Part shown: positions 11,475-22,177 of the stretch, in pieces
Layout: each line of letters starts with the position of its first letter
Numbering within the stretch: the first letter of the stretch is position 1
DNA from: Schizophyllum amplum
Lineage: Eukaryota; Basidiomycota; Agaricomycetes; Agaricales; Schizophyllaceae
Assembly: GCA_007026445.1 (NCBI GenBank)
Contig: VDMD01000001.1
Coordinates: forward strand, 1,550,001 to 1,614,000
Direction of reading: 5' to 3'
Length of the DNA: 64,000 nucleotides
Program-made: the position numbers and the translations under genes
Notes under the pieces: generated by a model
The model's input: only the letters and a program-made list of their open reading frames with translations
Databases searched by the model: none
Told to the model about the DNA's origin: nothing

Positions 11475-13200
11475 TCACTGCTTGATGAACAGTTCAGTGA
11501 ACTTATCGACCGGCATCTGCGCAAAGGACTTTGCGTCAGAGACGGTATTCAAAATCCTCTTCTGCTGCTCGATGTCAAAGTGGTGCGAGATATGCCTGCG
11601 ACAGCTAATCAGTAGGGCGATGGACGCTCACAAGCCGAACTAACCTTTGGAACTTGTTCATCAGAAGCGGTGTTCCCTCGCTGCGCCGGCGCTTGTGCCC
11701 GACAGGGTACTCAATCTCGACCTCGTCCAGAACCGTGCCATCATTGAGCTCGACCAGCAGCGCGTTCCCGATGGAGCGCTTCTCCGGGTCGTGGTAGTCC
11801 ACGCTGAACCGCTGCTCTTCTACACAGTAGATCTTAGCGCGTAAGGCGTCGATGCGTGGGTCGGCGGCGGACTCGTCCGTGCTTGGCGGCCTGTGAGCAT
11901 GGAGGATGTGACGTAGAATGCGCACTTACTAGCTCTCGGAAGTCAGCTCGCCAAAGATCAGCGGGTACGCGACCATGTAGTTGATGGCGTGGTCGCGGTC
12001 GGCAAAGTTGTCCAGCGGACCCTGCTTGTCGATGATACGTACCGCAGCCTCCTGCGTGCGAATGCGCACGCTCTTGATATCGTCTGCCGACTTGCCCATC
12101 GCCTTCAGCCGCTCGTGCAAGATGATCGCCGCCTCCACGGCTGTCTGCGCATGGAACTCCGCAGGGAAGGAGATCTTGAAGAGCACGTTCTCCATGATGT
12201 ACGACCCGAAGGGCATCTGGAACTCGAACTGCTTGCCCTTAAAGAGCACATCGTAAAAGCCCCACGTCTTTGCGGTGAGCACGGAGGGGAGACCCTTCTC
12301 GCCCTTCTGGACGAGGAGGGCGAGGTTGACGGCGCGCGAGCACGCGTCACCGGCGGCCCAGGACTTGCGGGGACCGGTGTTAGGCGCATGGCGGTAGGTG
12401 CGGAGCGACTGGCCGTCAACGAAAGCTTGCGAAACAGCGTCGATGGTCTGGTCACGCGAGAGGCCGAGCATCTTGGAGACAACGGCGGTGGAGGCGACCT
12501 TGACGAGAACGACGTGGTCGAGGCCGACGCGGTTGAAGGAGTTGAGGAGCGCAAGACCGCCTTGGATTTCGTGCGCCTTAATCATACCCTCCAGCAGGTC
12601 ATGCACGGTGAAGGGCTTCCCAGTACGGGTGAGGTAGTCGGCGACGGCCAGAATGGCCCCTAGGTTATCCGATGGGTGTCCCCCTGTATGGAGTGTGAGC
12701 TGTAGGCCGGGTTGCAACATGACCACTGACATTCAGCTGCCAAAAAGCAGTCGTTAAAGTCCAGCCATCGGATGATGGTTCCGATGTTGAACGCGCCGCG
12801 GATGGGATCGAGCTGGTAGTTCGTTCCAAAGACCTTCGTACCTACAGTTCTAGCATGAGCGTTGCATCCCTATCATCGCATACAACACACCGTTCGGTAC
12901 AACCGTGCCCTCCACCACCGGGCCGAGCAACTTGGTGCATGCGGGGAAGCGCAAGCCTTCCAGGCCGCAGCCGACCGTGTCAATTAGGCAGAGACGCGCG
13001 GTCTCGTACGCAAGCTCCGAGTCAATCTTGTAGCTGTGCACATAGTCCGCTATATCCTGCACGACCTTGTCCGGCTGCGGACGGTTCGCGAGCTCGCCGT
13101 GTGTTGCAGACATGGCGCGGATCTGTGACCTGTGACGGGCGAGTGCGAGGGGCCTGGGGAGTGCGAGTGGCGCGCTAGGACGCAGGATGCGGGACAGCAT
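11475..13200 (-). CDS. MmgE/PrpD family protein, mitochondrial 2-methylcitrate dehydratase-like
   Basis: The family holds 2-methylcitrate dehydratase (methylcitrate cycle, propionyl-CoA disposal) and cis-aconitate decarboxylase (itaconate synthesis). The first about 30 residues ([26 protein letters not shown]) are Arg-rich, without acidic residues, and fit a mitochondrial presequence. The mature part runs [34 protein letters not shown], then [11 protein letters not shown] before [17 protein letters not shown]. Next come the [17 protein letters not shown] region, the conserved [18 protein letters not shown] and [15 protein letters not shown], and [15 protein letters not shown]. About five exons are visible and the stop is at 11475-11477. 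Sequence reading alone does not separate the two activities, but the [21 protein letters not shown] block favours methylcitrate dehydratase. Confidence 0.9.
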
Positions 13201-13473
13201 GTGCGGGCGTGGAGGTTGGGAACAAGCAGGAAAAGAAGCTCATGACCGGCACCGTGCACGACCCCGGCAGGTTCAACCCGGCGTCAACCCTTCCCCGGTT
13301 TGCCGATGGACCGTGGTTTCCCCACACCCGTGGCCCGTGGGGTCCCCGCATCCGGTAACGTGGGATCCAGAGTCCCCAAAAGACGTGGCGAGTACAGCGT
13401 TCGCGCGAGCTACATGTCGAATATCTACCGACTCGAATACGGTATACTCATGGCGAATCTGTCTCGCATACGA

Positions 13474-14769
13474 TCATTTCTTCTTGAAGAATGTCGACAG
13501 CTTCGCCATGCCCTCCGTGTTCGCCTTCTTCAGTTTCTCAACGCCCTGGGAGCCCTTTCCCTTGCGCTTTTTGGTGGCCTCCTTGGCGGGCATGGAGTCC
13601 TTCTCCTTCGATGCGTCTTGACCAATTGAGACCTCGCTCGGTTGCAGGCTCTTCAGATGCGCGTCGAGGGCGGAGAAACTGAGCAATGTCAGGAGAGACG
13701 TAGGATACGAGCATGATCGCGACATACTCGTACGATGCCTTCAGCGTGGTGTGCACGTCACGCGGGAGATATTGCGATACGAGGTCGCAGGCAGCTCGTA
13801 TGCGACCAACTGGGGTCCGTCTCAGTGCGGAGTTCTTGCGTTGCGCTGCTAGACAGAGGGACGTACGCTTCAAAAGCTCTTCCTTGCCGTCTTCCATCAG
13901 ACCGTCTCTGGCGAGGTTGCGAGTCATAGTGCGAGAGCCTTCTTGTAGGGGCGAGGCAGAGAGTCGTGCAACCTTGCGTTGCAGGTATTCGTTCAGACGG
14001 TCTGAGGAATACCGGTAGACGGTGATCTCTGGCGTGATATCTGGTGGACTCGATGAGGCCGTCACAAGCCATGAGGTTAGGAGTAAATGTACCTTCACAT
14101 TGACATATGTTGCGCAAGGCGGCGCGACAGCAGGCCGTGTCAAGGAACGCGGTAAGGTCGGCGGCTTCGACTATGGTGGAGCGGTCTTTTGGCGGGGCGG
14201 CAGTATCGGTGGTGACTTTGGCAACTATGTCTTCAGCAATGTCGTCCCACGGACGTAACCGAGCTGGCGAACCACCTGCCTGACACTGGTAAGACGGATG
14301 GTGGAAGGGTGATAAGGCCACGCACCGGTTGTATCGCTGCAAGGAGGGGTATAAGGAGAAATGTGGGGTCCATTGGGGTCATGATGAGCAGGCGACCGTC
14401 TACCAGCGGTACAGGTCAGTTCTTGGGGACAAGAGGAAGTGGATGCGCACCTGCGACGACACTGTCGCCTATGAACCATGATCGCTCATTCGCAGGAGCA
14501 ACTGACTGCACTTCTGCGACGTGTATGCCAGACGCATATGCGGCAAATAATGAGGGTATGCCTAGCATCGTCAGTGTGCGGCGCATGATGTCTAGGTTAC
14601 CCACTCACTCGTTCGTGGATGAGGCAGACGAAGGAGACGCGTCGATGATCCGCTCTGTTGTTGTGCGGTAGATATGGAGTCAACAAGTTCTGAATATCGC
14701 AATTAAAAGCAGATCTTCATAGAAATGCAATGGGTTACCATGGGGGAGGATTCCAACGTAAGTCGCCAT
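13474..14769 (-). CDS. RNH202: Ribonuclease H2 subunit B
   Basis: Non-catalytic subunit of the heterotrimeric RNase H2, which removes ribonucleotides from nuclear DNA. The 5' end is a tiny exon, ATG at 14769 encoding MATYVGILPH, then a 50-nt intron and ELVDSISTAQ. Family motifs follow: LRLPHPRTSIPSLF (Arg-Thr codons split by an intron), FAAYASGIHVAEVQSVAPANERSWF with the usual RSWF, and LLIMTPMDPTFLLIP, which matches the family's PVDPxFLLLP. The middle is a winged-helix region in several exons. The C-terminus is Lys-rich and ends MAKLSTFFKKK, a PCNA-interacting box of the same unusual M-x-x-h-x-T-F-F form as the human subunit. The stop is at 13474-13476. Confidence 0.85.
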
Positions 14770-15030
14770 GGCCGTGTGATCGTCAGGCGCACGGACAGCG
14801 ACCTGACAGCGACGCGCCTGTGTTGACGCGTTATTTGGCACGAGCGTTCGGTATTTGCCTGACGGACTTCGGCCCGGAGGCCGACCTGATCATAGCCTTG
14901 TCTTCGACGTTCACCAAACGTTCACTGACGTTCAGCACTTCCCGGCCGTTTGACTTAGTTCCGTTTCCTCTCATTTTGCGAACGAAGAACATATACTTTC
15001 TATCTTACCGCGGGAGGAATCGCACGTAAT

Positions 15031-16904
15031 ATGGCATCGGCGTCAGGTGAGTAACTCTATCCCTCGCAGCTAAAGTACTGAAAGTGATATGTCAGCTATC
15101 GGGAAGCTTTCTCGCGAGGAGTACAGGCGTCAGAAGGACCTAGATGCTGCCCGTAAAGCCGGCACAGCGCCCGCTGCTTTGGACGAGGAGGGGAAACCCA
15201 TCAACCCCCACATTCCCCGTGCGTAACATACGCTTTACCCGATGATGCCCATACTCATATAATCACAGAATATCTTGCTCAGGCCCCTTGGTACCTCGAC
15301 AGCGGCGCACCATCTCTCAGCCATCAGCGCCGACAAGAAGCTCCGCCCAAGGAGTCCATCAACGACTGGTACGACCGCGGTATCAAAGCTGGCCCAGCCG
15401 CGAAGAAGTTCCGCAAGGGTGCCTGCGAGAACTGCGGTGCCATGACCCACCAGAAGCGCGACTGTCTTGAACGCCCGCGCAAGAAGGGAGCTCGGTTCAC
15501 GAACAAGGACATCCAAGCGGACGAAATCCTCCAGGACGTGCCCGCGGGCTATGATGCGAAGCGCGACCGCTGGAACGGCTACGATCCCTCCGAGCATAAG
15601 AAGATCTACGACGAATACGCTGCCATTGAGGCTGAACGCCAGCGGCTGCGCGAGGAGGAGATCGACAAGCAAACGACCACAGACCTGGCCGCTGTGCGCA
15701 AGGTGGCGAAGGCAGGGAAGGAGGCGGACCCCGATTTCGGGTCGAGTGACGAGGAAGACATGGACGAGGACAAGTACGCGGACGCGGCGGATGCTGTCGG
15801 GCAGAAGATGGACGCGAAGACGCGAATTACCGTTCGCAACCTGCGTATACGTGAAGACACTGCGAAATATCTCATCAATCTCGACCCGTCAAGTGCCTAC
15901 TACGATCCCAAAACCCGTTCCATGCGCGAAGCTCCGCGGAAAGACATTGCTCCCGAAGACGTATGTTCTTAGCATATCTTACTCTGCACTCTGCTGACGT
16001 TCTCCTCAGGCCACTTTCGCAGGCGAGAATTTCATGCGATGGTCTGGCGAAGCGCAAGCCGTCCAGCAGCTTCAGTTGTTCGCAGCACAAGCGGCATCGC
16101 GTGGAAACGACCTACACTTCAACGCGAACCCCACGCAGGGGGAGTTGCTGCACGAGGAGTTCAAGCAGAAGAAAGAGGAGCTGCGTGACACGACCAAAGT
16201 CAGCATCCTCTCGAAGTACGGCGGAGAAGAGTACCTCAAGTCCGCGCCCAAAGAATTGCTGCAAGGGCAGACGGAGAACTACGTCGAGTACTCCCGCTCC
16301 GGGCAGGTCATCAAGGGCAGAGAGCGTGCGAAGGCGCGGTCAAAGTATCCGGAAGATGGTGAGCCCCAATCAATCATCATCTTCACCCAGCACTCACCCA
16401 CTATCTAGTGTTCACTAACAACCACACTGCCGTATGGGGTTCCTGGTACGACAAGGCCACCGGCGTCTGGGGCTACGCGTGCTGCCACTCCAGCCTGCAC
16501 CTATCATACTGCGCCGGGCAGGCGGGTATCGAAGCCACCAACGCATCGACCGCGAAGAGCCTACTATCACAACACGCTGAGCCTGCTGCGCCTCCAACCC
16601 CGCGGGACGACGACCGGCCAAAGAAGTCCGCGAAGGAGCTGTACGAGGACCGGAAACGCAAGATGCGCGGCGAGGACGACGAGGACGACGTGCGGAATGG
16701 GAAGAAGCCGAGAGGGACCGCGCTGGATGGTGGCAAGGTCGACTTGACGGAGGAAGAATTGGGTACGTTCGCACACGCCTTGGGTCCTTACGAGGTCCCT
16801 ACTGACCGGGTTCCTAACAACGTCCCGCAGATACATATCGCAAGAAACGCAGCATGGCGGAGGACCCGATGGCAAACTACGTCGATGCAGGCGACGACTT
16901 CTGA
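15031..16904 (+). CDS. SLU7: Pre-mRNA splicing factor SLU7
   Basis: Second-step splicing factor needed for 3' splice-site choice. Exon 1 is only 16 nt (MASAS), spliced in frame to [19 protein letters not shown]. An N-terminal block KPINPHIP joins [13 protein letters not shown], followed by [11 protein letters not shown] and the CCHC zinc knuckle [14 protein letters not shown] near 15424-15465. Next come KDRWNGYDP, an acidic [11 protein letters not shown] patch and [19 protein letters not shown]. The later motif [13 protein letters not shown], the [12 protein letters not shown] block, [19 protein letters not shown] and the end [22 protein letters not shown] complete the family layout. The stop is at 16902-16904. 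Length and order match SLU7 fully. Confidence 0.96.
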
Positions 16905-17428
16905 GCGGGCGGTCGACTTCTGGAGCGGGCGGGCGGTTATCTATGTGCTGTTTCTAGGACGCTGTGCTCGTCGACTTCAAGTTCTGTACCTTCGGCGTTC
17001 ACTGGCCCGGATCAGGGCGAGCGTATGTAACATCATCACTGTGCTTCCGTTGATGTGCGCGCCCTGTCGATCTGCTTGGCGCGACGGCCGTCAGCGGAAT
17101 ATGTGCGGGCTAGTTGTCAGAAATAGGTGAGCCGCTGCCACCGTGAGCGAGGATGCGGAATCTTGGGAGGACGGTGCGGCACCTTCGGCGCGCGTCGATG
17201 CGGGATCTTTAGCGCACGATGCGGGGCCTTCGGGGGACGATGCGCCGGGCGCGACAGACGTGCCCCCCGCAAGTCCGCCCAGCACTGCCATATGTCATGA
17301 TACGGCGAGAGTGCGAAACGCCTACCGCGACCCGCTGACCTCATGCATATAAGCAGCGATCTGCAAGTCATGCATTCTTTCAGACTGACATATCCCCCCT
17401 CCGCTCCTTTCTTGATACCATACTTATC
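16905..17428. other. Intergenic region with minisatellite
   Basis: This 524-bp spacer holds the SLU7 3' UTR, a four-copy 21-bp repeat (17152-17238) and the epoxide hydrolase promoter, with a CATATAAG TATA-like box near 17346-17353, about 80 bp before the ATG. Confidence 0.55.
17152..17238. repeat. 21-bp minisatellite, four imperfect copies
   Basis: Units begin GATGCGG or GGTGCGG at 17152, 17173 (24 bp long), 17197 and 17218, sharing a core of the form GATGCGGnnCCTTnGGnGnAC. A fifth partial unit (GATGCGCC) follows. The unit is a multiple of three and stays open in some frames on both strands, but no gene reads through it. Confidence 0.6.
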
Positions 17429-18912
17429 ATGACGGCCACTCCCAAGCCCTTCCGTATCCACGTCTCCGACGAGAAGCTGAACTGGATCAACGACCGTGTG
17501 CGCACGAGCACCGTCATCCCGGACGTCCCGCATGACAAGGGCAAGGAATGGGACGATGGCGTGCCCTCCTCTGTGATGCAGGAGTACGTGGATTTCTGGA
17601 GGGAGACGTACGACTGGCGCGCGGAGGAGGCGCGCATCAATTCGACGTTTGAGATGTTTACCGTGCCGATTGAGGAGGGCGGTGAGACTATCGACCTGCA
17701 CTTTGTGCACCATCGAAGCGCGTCTCCGAGCGCTGTGCCGTTGCTCTTTGCCCACGGCTGGCCGGGGAGCTTCCTCGAGGTGTGTTCATATGAATCGTTT
17801 GGACCTGCCTGTGCAATTAACGCATCTGCACAGGTTGAGAGTTTGTTGAAGTTGACCGCATCTGAGGGGGACTTCCCCGGCTTCCATATCATCGCCCCAA
17901 GTCTTCCGGGCTTTGCTTTCTCTTCATCACCGCAAGTGAGCTTGATATGTACCTCCATCTCCCTCGTGGCTCACGACGTTGCACAGTCGTCCGAGTTCTC
18001 ACTCGGAAGCATCGCATCCATATACCACAAGTTGATGAAGACCCTGGGCTACGACCACTACCTTCTGCAAGGCGGTACGAGCATCTCCTGTTTGCTAGAT
18101 TTAACCTACTCACAGTGTCATAGGTGACTGGGGCTCCCTCATCACACGCATCATGGCTATGGACCACCCCGATGCATGCGTCGGCATCCACATAAACTTC
18201 CTTATTGCCGGAATTCCTTCTCCCCTTCGCGAGCCTCTTACGACAATGCGCTTCGCAGCCGGCTACTTCAGGGATACTCTCCGCCTCAAACTCGGCCTGA
18301 AGTGGTTGAACGGATCTGAGTCGGGCTTCTCCAAGATCCAAGGTAAGCGCGCCTACTCTCCACATTGTTTGGCCAGTTGCTGAGCAGTCCCTCCCAGCCA
18401 CGAAGCCGCAAACAATCTCGCAAGTCCTTGCTGACTCACCAGTGGGCATGCTCGCGTGGATCTTCGACAAGCTGCATGCGCTCTCCGACCCTGCTTACGA
18501 ATGGGACAAGGCCCGCGTCATCACCTGGACCACAACCTACCTTCTCACAGAAAGCTCCGCACATGCGCGTATCTACAAGTACGCGCGCAGGAAGATGGAC
18601 AAGGAGGTCAGCAGCCGCATCATCCCTGCTGAGGTGGCCCTGGGCGCCAGCGCATTTGCACACGATCCGGGCTACGCGCCGCAATGGCTCGTGAGCGCGA
18701 GGATAGGGAAGAACGTCGTGTTCTACAACGACACCCACAAGGTTGGAGGGCACTTCCCCAGCGTTGAGGTGCCAGATCTGTTTATTGTACGTTTTTTTTT
18801 CTGCCATCCCAACCTTCTCTCTAACCAACTCTTGAAGGCGGACCTGAAATCCTTCGTTGGTCGGGTAAGAAATGGAGACAGGTGGAAACTGCTTGAAGGG
18901 AAGCTCAATTGA
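17429..18912 (+). CDS. Epoxide hydrolase, alpha/beta-hydrolase with N-terminal EHN domain
   Basis: Soluble epoxide hydrolase of the microsomal-type fungal group, opening epoxides to diols. The N-terminal EHN domain (KPFRIHVSDEKLNWINDRV ... VDFWRETYDWRAEEARIN) precedes the hydrolase core. The oxyanion motif is HGWPGSFLE near 17755-17780. The nucleophile Asp lies in QGG-DWGSLITRIMAMD, split by an intron near 18075-18124. The catalytic His is in VGGHFPSVEVPDLF near 18745-18780, with a further small intron after it. The stop is at 18910-18912. No transmembrane anchor is seen, so it is probably cytosolic. Juvenile-hormone-type and general xenobiotic hydrolases share the same architecture. Confidence 0.92.
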
Positions 18913-19307
18913 TAGTGGTTTGCTTTGGGATGCACTGGTACAATGCGGCATATTTATGAGTTGGTAGAAATGCATGGGCCTCGGAGCTTCAAGCTTCAAT
19001 TTTGGTTGAAAGAAAGGCTCTGGATTATAGGTTTCGAAGACGTCCATCCGGCAAGGCTGTTCGGTCCATAAATGCGTAAGTTGCGATAGAGTGAGTACTA
19101 CATAGCGGAGGAGTCGACAGCGACAACATGTAACAAGGATAACGGTAACGTTTGCAAGCCTGAGGGTATCATAACATTCCAATATCCATCCACGAAAAAC
19201 AAAGATACGGACCAGCTGCAGAACGTAAAGCTTGGGACATACAAAGGGACGACTGAGAGTGCGAGGGACAACAAAATATTGTAAACAAAGAAAGAAGACA
19301 CCGATAC
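18913..19307. other. Convergent intergenic region
   Basis: This 395-bp stretch is AT-richer than the flanking coding sequence and lies between two converging genes. It should hold both 3' UTRs. I see nothing else in it. Confidence 0.5.
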
Positions 19308-22070
19308 TTATTTGTTCGCAGCCTTCTTGCTCCTGACCTTCCTTCCGCCGCGCACCTTATTCTTCTTCGGCTTTGCCTTCATGTGCTCAGCCTCGGGATT
19401 CTCCTTGGTGTCGGATTCGGTCGCCGTGTCACCTAAAACCGAAGATACCGCAGACGCGGAACGAGACAGGTTACCCACAGCGGTAAGAGGAACTCTCTTC
19501 GACTTGTCCCGCTCGAGGCTAGAAGGACCATTCGATGCGACAGGGCCCCAGCGATAAGGATCGTCATCCTCTTCCACCAGCACAACGCGCCTGCTACGCA
19601 TAGCTATCCGAGCCAGCACGTTGGCCTTGTCATCGTCGCCGTCGTCGTGTACAGGCATCTTCGTCTTCGCCCTCCAGGAAGGTTGTGCAGAAGGAGGGAG
19701 TGGCTGACGAAGAACGGTGCTGGTGCGCAGAGGTCTAGGCATGCGAGTCGGAGATGGTGGGCGCTCGGCGTGAATGCTCGTGTCTTCGAGTTCCTCGGGC
19801 ACGGCGGAAAGGCGACGCTGCATGAGGCGCGCCATGGGAACAGAGCGCGGCTGGGCGTGGACGACGGTCTGCATGATGGGATCCTCGCTGACCGATGATT
19901 CTCCACTTGGTAATCGCGTCAAGTACTCCTGTGATATCCGCCGCAGGCCTCTGGCGGGAAGAGAAGGTAGGGGCGTATTGGGCGGAGGGCCGGGAGGCTT
20001 TGGAGAACGATGGCTGCTAGGGCTTCGCATGACGACTAGGCTCAGATCCATCTCTGGCTCGTGCCGCGGGAAGTAACTACGCCTTGAAGCAGCTGGAGAT
20101 CGCGACAAGTTGTCCGTCGCATATCGTAGGGTGTGCGAAGCTCCGCCAGGTTCGTCGCGGTGTGAGCCGATAACAGGCGGGAGAGGTCGATGAGCCATAG
20201 GAGGAGACTGAGGGATATCGTATTGATCGTAGTATGGTCGGTACTCTTGTTCATATACGAGCCTTTCAGCACCAACGTAGTCGTCGAAGTCCGGTTCCCG
20301 GTACGATTGCTCTGAATCCGCCCGCTGCCGCTCATGTTGGATGGGAGGTGCGATCTTCGGAAGGTAGATATCGTCGAAGCCATGACGAACCGGACGTGAG
20401 CGAGTCGTAAATGTTGGGACCGCAGAGATAGGCTCCAGGTACGGGCAGAAGTTAGATGTCCACTCGGGAGACGGAGGACGCCGGTCAGACGATGGCTGAG
20501 CCTGCGTTTGGCGATACCGCTGGGCAATCTCCATAGCGGACATGCGACGAGCCTGCTTAGGTGCGAGGACATGCGTCGACTCAAGCTTCTTAGCAGAAGG
20601 ACACAATCCCGGCGGGGACCGAGGTACGAAGATTGGGGCCGAGGGCTTCAACAATGCAGTCGCAGGGTGATCCTCTTGTGGACGAGACTGAGAAGCGAAA
20701 TCGGGATGGCCTGGGATCGACTGCTCGTGACCGCTCCGAGGGCCATGCGGCAGGGCGTCTCGTAAAATGATCTCGCTCCTGGTATCATCCATACGAACTG
20801 AAGCTTGCGAGGACACGATGGGGTGCGCGCTCTTGCCACTCTGCTCTTCCTTCGAACCGCCGGACGCAGTGCGAGGTCGCTTCGCTTCGTCAACTTGTCG
20901 TTGGGATGGATTCGTGGTTGTATGCTTCATCGTTGTATCGCTTCCTGAATGATCGCCAGGTTCAAGGCCCCATATCATTCGAGTGAGGTCTTCTCCTTCG
21001 ACTATGGTACCCTCCGCGCCGCTGGGGCACCATAAACGTAAAATTCTCGACAAGACGGCCAGTGACTTACGAAGGACAACGAGCATAAGGAAGAGAGAGA
21101 GGGCCGTGAAGAGCTGGAATCGGTTTAGGCGGTGAAGCTGTCCAGGATCTCCAGTTCGGCGCTGCAGCGAAGTCAGCGCCTGCAAAAATCGGGATATATG
21201 CTATCTACCGGGTGCTTCAGTATCAGAAAATTCTTGGTGTAGGATCTTCTTGTTGGAGTGCGCAAGGTTGTTGTTGATGAACAGGACCGATTCAGGCGAT
21301 GAAGGCGGCGACGGGGTTTGAGGCAGGTCGGAGGGTGGCACGCGGAGCGAGTCGGACGGAGAGTAGTAGGTAGACCCATTTGAAGTTATGGACATTGTAG
21401 ACACGTCGCTGAAGGTCGTATTGCGAGAGTGACTTGCGGCCGAGGAGAGACGAGCATGCACACTTCTTTGCGTCGGCGTAGAGACTTCGGGCATGGAGAC
21501 GACGCGCCTGCCGGCAATGTTCAGAGCGACGTGACCTTGCCGGGCAGGATGTTGAGGTAGAGAGACGGAGCGCTTCTCCACAGTGCGGTGCGACGATGGA
21601 GCGTTATACTGCAGCTGAGCGTACTTGGGAGGGCGTGCGGGCTTGAGGAGAGGAGGGCCCAGAGAGAGGTGTTCCTCCACAGAAAGCTGGGTATATGCGC
21701 GTTCTTCGACGACTTGCGAGGTCTCGTAGTCCAGGTAAATGGGCTGTTGAGCGATTGCGGGCTTCATTTGGTGGATTTCGCGAGGAGTGAGTGCGGTCGA
21801 AGGTTTCATCGCAGGGCGGAGATATTCAGCTTGACGGAGCCTGGAGTTGATACCAGAGGCAGGCAGAGAGGGAGACATGTTGAATTCGACGATAACGAGA
21901 AGAGCGAGAAAAGCGAGAAGAGCAAGAACGACGATAGGCAACGACACGATGGCAGGAGACAAGAGGGGTTCTAAACAAGAGATGCGCATCGCGCGACCTG
22001 TCAATGCATCCTCCACAAACATCAATCCACAACACGAACACACAACGTGCCGCTGGTCGGTCGCAGCCAC
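19308..22070 (-). CDS. Unknown single-pass membrane protein with long disordered region
   Basis: I do not recognise this gene. The conceptual protein is about 870 aa. The start at 22070 gives MAATDQRHVVCSCCGLMF; a later Met (MRISCLEPLL, 21992) would make the hydrophobic stretch begin near the N-terminus. One transmembrane helix is clear at residues about 37-62 (AIVSLPIVVLALLAFLALLV). The rest is Ser/Pro/Arg-rich, low in hydrophobics and probably cytoplasmic and disordered, ending in a Lys/Arg patch (KPKKNKVRGGRKVRSKK). Two introns are likely: one of about 29 nt near 21188-21216, spliced within the Gly of EAPG, and one of about 49 nt near 21020-21068 joining ARCPS to GAEGTIVEGED. The first intron is unusually short, so that junction is tentative. 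The stop is at 19308-19310. Confidence 0.6.
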
Positions 22071-22177
22071 ATCCCCTCTCCTTGACTGTTGATAGCCTGT
22101 CTACTGAATTATCTGATATAGTACTGTACACGACGATACCGTAGATACTGTTACACTGCTGGTGTCCGAAAAATCTG

